From Candidatus Bipolaricaulota bacterium (lineage in GTDB: Bacteria > Bipolaricaulota > Bipolaricaulia > UBA7950 > UBA9294): DNA of 11,092 bases. The stretch covers positions 1 through 11,092 of the forward strand of contig JAJOKK010000218.1 in the NCBI GenBank assembly GCA_021129875.1, read 5' to 3'. Positions 5,955 to 11,092 of this stretch are shown here, piece by piece. The position numbers were made by a program, and so were the translations under genes. Each line of letters starts with the position of its first letter. Within the stretch, counting starts at the first letter, position 1. Under the pieces are notes generated by a model. It worked only from the letters and a program-made list of their open reading frames with translations. It ran no database searches and was not told where the DNA came from.

Positions 5955-7310
5955 ATGACCGACAATCCTACAACCGTTTGGAACCAGGTCCTATCCGACC
6001 TTCAGCGAGAAGTCCCTCGTGCAAGTTACGAGACCTGGTTTGCAGACACGCGCCCGGTTCAACTGAAGGATCACACCTTGGTTGTCGTTGTCCCCGACAG
6101 TTTTACCAAAGGGGGTATCGAACGCCGCTATCAGTCTCTGGTAGAACAGCTCGCTTCCGCTGCATGCGGCAGGGAGATCTACCTCTCTTTGCAAATCTCT
6201 GAGCAGAGCCCGGACAGAAGCGATCCCCCGCAGCTGGGGCAGAGTGAATCCCCGTCGCTACAGACGCACAGCACCCTTCCCCTTAATCCAGACTATTCTT
6301 TCGACCGGTTCATCCGTGGGAAGAACAATCACCTTGCCTACGCCGCTTCGATTGCTGCTGCCGAAGCCCCAGGTAAGGCATACAACCCCTTGTTCATCCA
6401 TGGGAGCGTCGGTCTTGGAAAGACACACCTCCTACAAGCGGTCGGCAACTTTATTGTCTCCTCGAACCGCTCAATGACCATGCTCTACACCACTTCGGAG
6501 CAGTTCGCCATTGAACTGATCAACGCAATCCGCACTAACAGCACACCCTCGTTCCGTGAGAAGTATCGCCGAATCGATCTGCTGCTACTCGATGATGTCC
6601 AGTTTCTGGAAGGAAAGGAAGCGACCGAAGAGGAGCTTTTCCACACGTTCAACGAACTCTACGGGAATGAAAAACAGATCGTCCTATCGAGCGACCGTTC
6701 TCCAGAAAAACTCTCCCGGTTGCAAGATCGACTCGTCTCCCGCTTCCGCTGGGGTCTGGTCGCCGACATCCAGCCCCCAGATCTAGAGACACGTATCGCT
6801 ATCTTGCGTGAAAAAGCGGATAATCGCGGACTCGTAGTTGAAGACGCTGTCCTGGAACTGATCGCCCGAAGGATCTCCTCCAACGTCCGCACATTGGAAG
6901 GCGCGCTGATAAGGGCGATCGCCTCCAACGAACTGGAAGGGATGGAGCTTACCTTTAAAAACCTCGAGAAGATGCTCCCGGAAGAAGGGAAGCGCGCGCA
7001 ACTAACGATAAACCACATCAAGGAAGAGGTCGCCACTCAGTACCACCTAAAACGCCATGATTTGGAAGGAGCAAGTCGCAAGAAGGAGATCTCGCAAGCA
7101 CGGCACATGGCGATCTACCTCGCCCGCGAGATGACCAGCAGCTCGTTTCCGGCCATCGGAAAGCAATTTGGAAACCGTGACCACACGACCATTATGCATT
7201 CGTACATGAAGATAAAGAAGCTCATCCAAGAGGTACCGCTCTTCCAATCCGAGTTGCATGAGATTCAAGAGGGCCTTGCTGCGCAGTTTAACACGCCGGC
7301 ACAAGCCTAA
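5955..7310 (+). CDS. dnaA: Chromosomal replication initiator DnaA, copy 2
   Basis: A second complete 451-aa DnaA, identical in amino acids to the first and, as far as compared, in bases. All ATPase and DNA-binding motifs are intact: Walker A 150-157, Walker B Asp213/Asp214, Arg263, Arg312 and the domain IV signature at 406-416. It is therefore not a pseudogene. It uses the same ribosome site (AAAGGGA) and its own copy of the promoter. It is followed by its own origin array and then by the DciA-like gene, so this copy sits in the more usual replication-gene context, while copy 1 sits beside the tRNAs. Two identical full-length dnaA genes in tandem are unusual. A recent duplication, gene conversion or a mis-assembly could explain it. 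Confidence 0.95.
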   Translation: MTDNPTTVWNQVLSDLQREVPRASYETWFADTRPVQLKDHTLVVVVPDSFTKGGIERRYQSLVEQLASAACGREIYLSLQISEQSPDRSDPPQLGQSESPSLQTHSTLPLNPDYSFDRFIRGKNNHLAYAASIAAAEAPGKAYNPLFIHGSVGLGKTHLLQAVGNFIVSSNRSMTMLYTTSEQFAIELINAIRTNSTPSFREKYRRIDLLLLDDVQFLEGKEATEEELFHTFNELYGNEKQIVLSSDRSPEKLSRLQDRLVSRFRWGLVADIQPPDLETRIAILREKADNRGLVVEDAVLELIARRISSNVRTLEGALIRAIASNELEGMELTFKNLEKMLPEEGKRAQLTINHIKEEVATQYHLKRHDLEGASRKKEISQARHMAIYLAREMTSSSFPAIGKQFGNRDHTTIMHSYMKIKKLIQEVPLFQSELHEIQEGLAAQFNTPAQA

Positions 7311-7358
7311 ACTCCCCTTACCATGCTAATTCCAAGAAACACCACTCGCAAACGCACC

Positions 7359-7595
7359 TGTGGAAAACCCTGTGGAAAAGGGTCTGAAAACACGTGTAAA
7401 AGCACTGTTGCCTGTGGAAAAGTTCTGTGGAAAAGAAGGCCATTCTTTATCCACTGCGCTTGTCCACTGTTTTCCACCGCTATGCACACCTTTTCCACAG
7501 CCTTTTCCACAGGCCAAACAGTAGACCCAAACACAAAAAAAGCGGTTTTCCACAAGAGTGTACTGGGCCTACTACTGCTACTGCTTTAAACGTAA
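7359..7595 (+). other. Origin of replication (oriC), copy 2: inverted arrays of DnaA boxes
   Basis: Same boxes as copy 1, shifted by 1741: TGTGGAAAA at 7359, 7371, 7413 and 7426; TTATCCACT at 7447; TTTTCCACC at 7470; TTTTCCACA at 7491, 7503 and 7546 (start positions). The array lies between the second dnaA and the DciA-like gene, a typical origin location. Whether one or both arrays fire cannot be told from sequence. Confidence 0.85.
7546..7586 (+). promoter_or_regulatory. Basal unwinding element with DnaA-trios, copy 2
   Basis: DnaA box 7546-7554, GC cluster GGGCC 7565-7569 and the TAC/TGC trinucleotide run 7570-7584, as in copy 1. The sequence beyond differs: here TTTAAACGTAAAAAAA leads into the DUF721 gene, so the melted DNA would include that gene's ribosome-binding region. 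Confidence 0.6.
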
Positions 7596-7609
7596 AAAAA
7601 CCGAAGAAG

Positions 7610-8143
7610 ATGACGTGGATAAGAGAGCTTTTCTACAAATATAACCTTGGCGAGGAGTTTGAAAGGCAAGAAGTTCTTGTTCTGTGGGCCTCTGTCCTTG
7701 GCCCCTCTCTCCAAGCGTTAACGCGGGCTGTTCGCGTTGCTCATTCGGTTCTCTGGGTCGAAGTCGCTTCTCCCACATTAGCGCATGAACTTTCTTTCTT
7801 CACAGAGCAATATCTAGATAAGATCAACGCGCACTTCAGCGAACCGGTTGTTCGAGCGATTAGGTTTATTCCAGGGAGCTTTCGAGGCGCCGAGACGAAA
7901 AAAACGGTCCCGATAACCTCAGAGGATCGCGCTGCAGCGAGGGCTCTCTTCGATACGCTCTCTGACCCACACCTCAGGAAAGCATTTGAACGGCTGTACC
8001 TTGCACACCGTCAACGCGAAGAGACACTTCTCGCTGCAGGGGAGACGCGATGCTCTTGTTGTGGCGTAGTCTTCCCCCCTCCAGGAGATCGTTGTCCAGG
8101 ATGTCGGTTCGACGCGATTGAGGATCTGGAGAAAACGGGCTAA
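7610..8143 (+). CDS. DUF721 (DciA-like) protein with C-terminal zinc ribbon
   Basis: A 177-aa protein. Residues ~1-90 match the DUF721/DciA family: a Trp-containing helix (VLVLWASVLGPSL), then the core WVEVASPTLAHELSF and a predicted strand ending VRAIRFIPG. DciA proteins are linked to loading of the replicative helicase DnaB in bacteria that lack DnaC/DnaI. A charged helix spans about 103-140. The C-terminus has CSCC-x10-CPGC (Cys148/Cys151 and Cys162/Cys165), a probable zinc ribbon absent from short DciA proteins. The ATG at 7610 is chosen because any earlier start would read through the origin; its ribosome site is weak (GAAGAAG). It starts 25 bp after the DnaA-trio run and ends 12 bp before hslV. 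The location next to dnaA and oriC supports a replication role, but the helicase-loading function is inferred from family only. Confidence 0.8.
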   Translation: MTWIRELFYKYNLGEEFERQEVLVLWASVLGPSLQALTRAVRVAHSVLWVEVASPTLAHELSFFTEQYLDKINAHFSEPVVRAIRFIPGSFRGAETKKTVPITSEDRAAARALFDTLSDPHLRKAFERLYLAHRQREETLLAAGETRCSCCGVVFPPPGDRCPGCRFDAIEDLEKTG

Positions 8144-8155
8144 ACTATAGCCGAC

Positions 8156-8701
8156 ATGCTAAACCTTAACGCTACGACGATCATCGCGATCCACTCAGAG
8201 AAGGAACGCCGGGGGGTGATCGCCTGTGATGGGCAGGCAACGCTGGAGACGATCGTAGTCAAGAGCACGACGAAGAAGGTCTACCGACTCTACGACGAGA
8301 GCGTCCTCGCCGGATTTGCCGGAGCGACAGCGGATTGCCTCACCTTACTCGATAAGTTCGAGGGAAAGCTGAAAAAGTACAACGGCCGACTCCAGCGTTC
8401 TGCGGTGGAGATGACGAAAGAATGGCGCACCGATCGCATCCTGCGCCAACTTGAAGCTGTGCTGGTCACAGTGAACGCAGAGGGGATCCTGATGATCTCC
8501 GGAGTGGGGGACGTCCTCGCGCCGGACGAAGGGGTGATCGGTATCGGCTCTGGGGGGGCGTACGCCCTTGCGGCAGCAAAGGCCTTCCTTTCTGTCTCTG
8601 ATCTTCCGATCGCGGAGGTCGCTCGCAGGGCTCTTATGATCGCCGGCTCGATCGACATCTACACCAACCAGCAGATTACTCTGGAAGAGATCACCTGGTA
8701 A
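8156..8701 (+). CDS. hslV: ATP-dependent protease peptidase subunit HslV
   Basis: A 181-aa HslV, the threonine peptidase of the HslUV (ClpQY) protease, a cytosolic double hexamer related to proteasome beta subunits. A short propeptide MLNLNA precedes the nucleophile Thr7 (TTIIAI); removal would expose it. Asp25 and Lys41 align with the active-site Asp17 and Lys33 of the mature E. coli enzyme. Family blocks GFAGATAD, EWRTDR, ISGVGDV, GIGSGG and IYTNQ are present. Oddity: the usual GDGQAT reads CDGQAT, with Cys24 in place of glycine next to the active-site Asp. Length is normal. No clear Shine-Dalgarno precedes the ATG at 8156; the gene follows the DUF721 stop by 12 bp, so translation may be coupled or a leader may be involved. 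hslU follows after 8 bp. Confidence 0.95.
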   Translation: MLNLNATTIIAIHSEKERRGVIACDGQATLETIVVKSTTKKVYRLYDESVLAGFAGATADCLTLLDKFEGKLKKYNGRLQRSAVEMTKEWRTDRILRQLEAVLVTVNAEGILMISGVGDVLAPDEGVIGIGSGGAYALAAAKAFLSVSDLPIAEVARRALMIAGSIDIYTNQQITLEEITW

Positions 8702-8709
8702 GGGAGAGA

Positions 8710-10080
8710 ATGATGAATACTCTGATTGAGGTTTCTGGCGATGTATTGGTGGGGTTGACCCCTCAGCAGATCGTTACCGAACTAGATAAGTACATTGTTG
8801 GGCAGAAGGATGCAAAACGGTCGGTGGCGATCGCTCTGCGCAACCGAATGCGGCGACAGCAAATCGAAGGGGATATCCGCGAGGAGATCAAGCCGAAGAA
8901 CATTCTCATGATCGGGCCGACCGGGGTGGGGAAGACAGAGATTTCGAGACGGCTTGCCCGACTGACCGTCTGCCCGTTCGTCAAGGTCGAGGCGACGAAG
9001 TTCACAGAAGTCGGGTACGTCGGGCGGGATGTGGAGTCGATGGTCCGCGATCTCGTGGACGTGGCGATCGATATGGTGCGCGAAGAAGAGATCAGTCAGG
9101 TTCAGGTGGAAGCGGAGGGGCTTGTCACCGACGCGGTTGTTGACGCGCTTCTTCCCCTCTCAGAGAGCGGGGAGGAGGAACGAGAGGAGAGCGCGAAGAA
9201 GACGCGGGGGAAACTGCGGAAGAAGCTGCTCGACGGAGATCTCGAGGAGCGTACGATCGAGATCACAGTCGAGGAACAGGTGATCCCCCAGATAGAGCTC
9301 TTCTCCTCTGACGGGATGGATCAGATGGGGATTGACATGGGGGACATGCTCTCCGGGATACTTCCTCCGTCGCATAAGAATCGCCGGTTGCGGATTCGTG
9401 ATGCGCGTCCGATCCTGTTTGAACAGGCGGTCGACGACCTGGTCAACATGGAGGAAGTGCGCCAGCGAGGGCTGCGACTGGCTGAAGAGATGGGGATTAT
9501 CTTCTTGGACGAACTCGACAAGATCGCTGCCGGCGGACGTGAGGAGACCGGTGGGCCGGGGGTGTCGCGGCAAGGGGTGCAGCGTGACCTGCTACCGTTC
9601 CTCGAAGGGACGGTCGTCCGCACCCGCTACGGCGCCGTCAGCACTGAAAACATACTGTTCATCGCTGCCGGTGCGTTCAACATGTCGAAACCATCTGACC
9701 TCATCCCCGAGCTGCAAGGGCGCCTTCCGATCCGTGTTGAGCTCGATAGCCTTACAGCGGATGATTTCAAGCGGATCCTCTGCGAGCCGAAAGATGCTCT
9801 TACCCGCCAGTACCAGGCGCTCATGGCGGTGGAAGGGGTCGCCCTTCAGTTCACAGATGAGGCGATAGAGGAGTTGGCGCGGATCGCCTATGAGCTGAAC
9901 CAGACGACCGAGAACATCGGAGCGAGACGGCTGGCAACGGTGATGGAGTACCTGGTCGAGGACCTCGCCTTCGCCGCGAACGAACATGCCGGGGAAACAA
10001 TTCAGATCGACCGTAACTACGTAGTCGACCGACTTACAGGGATCGTGGAGGACCCCGACCTATCGCGCTACATCCTTTAG
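8710..10080 (+). CDS. hslU: ATP-dependent protease ATPase subunit HslU
   Basis: A 456-aa AAA+ unfoldase that forms a hexamer, unfolds substrates and feeds them to HslV. The N-terminal LTPQQIVTELDKYIVGQKDAK is the family signature. Walker A GPTGVGKT (69-76), pore loop GYVG (102-105), an intermediate domain at about 110-240, Walker B IIFLDE (263-268), GRLPIRVEL and sensor 2 GARRL (404-408) are all present. The C-terminus ends LSRYIL, the tail that docks into HslV and activates it. GGGAGAGA lies just before the ATG at 8710; a second ATG at 8713 is possible. It is 8 bp after hslV, clearly the same operon. The I domain carries an acidic and basic stretch (about 153-172) but is otherwise of usual length. 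The gene looks intact and, with hslV, probably functional. Confidence 0.97.
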   Translation: MMNTLIEVSGDVLVGLTPQQIVTELDKYIVGQKDAKRSVAIALRNRMRRQQIEGDIREEIKPKNILMIGPTGVGKTEISRRLARLTVCPFVKVEATKFTEVGYVGRDVESMVRDLVDVAIDMVREEEISQVQVEAEGLVTDAVVDALLPLSESGEEEREESAKKTRGKLRKKLLDGDLEERTIEITVEEQVIPQIELFSSDGMDQMGIDMGDMLSGILPPSHKNRRLRIRDARPILFEQAVDDLVNMEEVRQRGLRLAEEMGIIFLDELDKIAAGGREETGGPGVSRQGVQRDLLPFLEGTVVRTRYGAVSTENILFIAAGAFNMSKPSDLIPELQGRLPIRVELDSLTADDFKRILCEPKDALTRQYQALMAVEGVALQFTDEAIEELARIAYELNQTTENIGARRLATVMEYLVEDLAFAANEHAGETIQIDRNYVVDRLTGIVEDPDLSRYIL

Positions 10081-10112
10081 AATCGATCGGGCGGCATTAG
10101 ACTCCTCCGTTT

Positions 10113-10150
10113 CCAGGCGGGCAAGTGTTGAAACTTATCACCCCGCCTGG
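10113..10150 (+). terminator. Possible terminator or regulatory hairpin after hslU
   Basis: CCAGGCGGG (10113-10121) pairs perfectly over 9 bp with CCCGCCTGG (10142-10150) around a 20-nt loop, 32 bp after the hslU stop. No T-run follows, so it would be an atypical terminator. It also overlaps the start of the next small frame, so it may be chance or a translation-blocking structure. Confidence 0.35.
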
Positions 10151-10292
10151 GGTAAGAGCAGAGGCGTTCAAGCGGGACGTTCCCGCAGAGAGTATCTGTC
10201 CTGAAGTGTATCCCCCCATCTTCCGCAGAGCGTTCCTAGATATTGAGGGAAAGATCGTGGCTGCGGGTCTCACTGCGTCATCTTTAAGGTGA
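10125..10292 (+). pseudogene. Unidentified 55-codon protein-like fragment
   Basis: From GTG at 10125 the frame reads VLKLITPPGVRAEAFKRD and continues with CPEVYPPIFRRAFLDIEGKIVAAG to a TGA at 10290-10292. The composition looks like real coding sequence rather than noise, but I do not recognise the family and 55 residues is too short for an enzyme. A new 26-codon frame begins in the stop codon overlap (TGATG), so a longer gene may have been broken by frameshift here. GGCGGG upstream is a weak ribosome site inside the hairpin. Confidence 0.3.
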
Positions 10293-10432
10293 TGCGAGCG
10301 GTCTGGGGCCGATTGAACCTGCAGAGAATCTGGGACCAAGCCAATTTACCGCCGGTGGTTGCTCTGGTCTGACTGAAGCATCAACCTGATCTCAACACAG
10401 CTTTTCGCAACTACTTAGGGGGAGGGTGTGTC

Positions 10433-10555
10433 TTGACAGCTCTTCGCGAGCTGATCTGCTGCCTGCCAACCGGCGCTATCGGCTACATCTTGCTCGGCAA
10501 AGCGAGTACTAGCACGGGGTGCGATGAAGAAGCGCTGGTGAATCGCTCGGATTAG
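10433..10555 (+). CDS. Possible 40-aa small protein with TTG start
   Basis: GGGGGAGGG (10418-10426), a very strong Shine-Dalgarno, lies 6 bp before a TTG at 10433 that opens a 40-codon frame with a hydrophobic centre (CCLPTGAIGYILLGK) and a polar tail, ending TAG at 10553. No family is recognised. The TTG start, small size and overlap with a hairpin (CAGCTC/GAGCTG, 10437-10453) keep this uncertain; it may be a remnant. Confidence 0.2.
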   Translation: MTALRELICCLPTGAIGYILLGKASTSTGCDEEALVNRSD

Positions 10556-10557
10556 GA

Positions 10558-10563
10558 TATACT
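10558..10563 (+). promoter_or_regulatory. Possible -10 box before the oxidoreductase remnant
   Basis: TATACT matches 5 of 6 of the sigma70 -10 consensus and lies 22 bp before the ATG at 10586, giving a short leader with the ribosome site GGAGGGA. No good -35 is seen 17 bp upstream (CTGGTG). Confidence 0.25.
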
Positions 10564-10585
10564 GGCCCAGGATCACGGAGGGATC

Positions 10586-11020
10586 ATGGCGAACAAGACG
10601 ATCGTGATCATCGGGGCCGGCATCGGTGGATTGGCCGCGCCGGGGCTGCTACGCCCAACTGGGAGGACTGAAGGCCCATATCTTCGAGGCTCACAACCTC
10701 CCTGGCGGGACTGTGCACGTCGTGGAAGCGAAACGGCTACACGTTTGACGGGAGCATCCACCATCTCGCCGGTTGTCGTCCCGGGAATCCACTGTATCGG
10801 ATGTGGGAAGAACTCGGCGCGATGTCGCGAGAGTGCGTCTTCCCGGACCGGCTTACGCAGGTCGAATCACCTCAACGTGCTGGCCCAATGCTCGCGCCAC
10901 AACTACGGCTTCCCGATCGGTGGATCGCTCCCGTTCTCACAGGCGATCGAGCATCGCTTCCGCGAGCTCGGAGGCGAGATCTCCTACAGGACCACTGTTT
11001 CGAGTATCTTAAAAGTATAG
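10586..11020 (+). pseudogene. Broken FAD-dependent oxidoreductase (phytoene desaturase-like)
   Basis: The start is convincing: GGAGGGA, ATG, then MANKTIVIIGAGIGGLAA, a dinucleotide-binding GxGxxG fold. Homology then moves through three frames. After GLAA (about 10640) it shifts +1 to GCYAQLGGLKAHIFEAHNLPGG. After GG an extra A at 10710 shifts it to LCTSWKRNGYTFDGSIHHLAG and on to YRMWEELGA and FPDRLTQVE (about 10866). Then it returns to the first frame with YGFPIGGSLPFSQAIEHRF and RELGGEISYRTTV. In intact relatives, FAD/NAD(P)-dependent desaturase-like enzymes of about 450-500 aa, the last two blocks lie well over 100 residues apart, so an internal deletion accompanies the last shift. A stop at 11018-11020 ends it. 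Clearly a pseudogene unless the read quality is poor. Confidence 0.8.
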
Positions 11021-11071
11021 GAATTTCCATCTTTACGCTCTCCGAGGGCGTGACGCGTTCGGAAGTTCGCC

Positions 11072-11086
11072 CTGCCTGATCGGCAG
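11072..11086. repeat. Small inverted repeat at the window end
   Basis: CTGCC (11072-11076) and GGCAG (11082-11086) flank TGATC, with further GCCTG/CAGGC complementarity up to the last base. It may be part of a larger repeat or terminator cut by the window edge. Confidence 0.25.
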
Positions 11087-11092
11087 ACAGGC

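Larger units (their letters stand above)
5892..7595 (+). repeat. Tandem duplication unit, copy 2 (promoter, dnaA, origin)
   Basis: Second copy of the 4151-5854 unit, same orientation. It is flanked by the 37-bp spacer on the left and by the start of the DUF721 gene on the right. The right edge (ACGTAA, then a run of A) is inside the leader of that gene. Differences from copy 1 are C5906 and A7589. Confidence 0.95.
10081..10585. other. Gene-poor region between hslU and the oxidoreductase remnant
   Basis: No convincing full gene is seen in these ~500 bp on either strand. The region holds a long-loop hairpin, a 55-codon protein-like frame, a 26-codon frame overlapping it by TGATG (10292-10372), a 40-codon frame with a good ribosome site, and a promoter-like TATACT before the next gene. 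These are listed or discussed separately. Confidence 0.5.

Noticed and set aside
4151..7595. A composite transposon carrying dnaA
   Set aside because: No transposase, terminal inverted repeats or target-site duplication are seen at the unit ends; a direct tandem repeat is the simpler description.
7427..7609. A longer N-terminus for the DUF721 protein starting at 7427
   Set aside because: The extra 61 codons are DnaA-box and trio sequence; family homology begins at the ATG at 7610.
8290..9987. Long antisense and alternate-frame reading frames over hslV and hslU
   Set aside because: They are shadows caused by codon bias of two clearly conserved genes.

Overview
The window is bacterial chromosome. 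It holds a tRNA cluster, a dnaA/origin region, a DUF721 (DciA-like) gene and the hslV-hslU protease pair. Both ends are accessory or decaying DNA. The phylum cannot be fixed from the sequence. Coding is moderately GC-rich in the core (dnaA to hslU) and visibly AT-richer in the first gene. The several broken genes would suit an environmental, metagenome-type genome with much gene decay, but that is inference.

Layout. (1) 1-3460, accessory: an M48 (Ste24-type) membrane protease cut off just before its zinc-binding motif; an intact PD-(D/E)XK nuclease-like protein, followed by a degenerate integron attC-like site; an intact Asp/Glu-type racemase; then about 500 bp of gene debris. (2) 3464-4141: six tRNA genes (Lys-CTT, Lys-TTT, Glu-TTC, Val-TAC, Asp-GTC, Phe-GAA) with good sigma70-type promoters before the first Lys and the Glu gene, and an oddly placed one at Val. 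(3) 4151-7595: a near-perfect tandem duplication of a 1704-bp unit made of promoter, dnaA and an origin-like array of DnaA boxes. The two units are separated by 37 bp. Both DnaA proteins are full length and identical. (4) 7610-10080: a DUF721/DciA-like gene with a C-terminal zinc ribbon, then hslV and hslU. (5) 10081-11092: a gene-poor stretch with fragments, then a frameshifted and internally deleted FAD-dependent oxidoreductase (phytoene desaturase-like).

How it works together. DnaA binds TTTTCCACA-type boxes downstream of its own gene. Each array ends in a box, a GC cluster and a run of TAC/TGC trinucleotides. That is the order of the basal unwinding system with DnaA-trios known from Bacillus subtilis oriC. 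The DciA-like gene, whose family is linked to loading of the replicative helicase, starts 25 bp past the second trio run. HslU (unfoldase) and HslV (threonine peptidase) form a two-component protease and are encoded 8 bp apart.

The most striking feature is the duplicated dnaA-origin unit. Only two differences were seen between the copies, both close to the unit ends. A recent duplication, gene conversion between older copies, or an assembly artefact would all fit, and read-level evidence is needed to choose.
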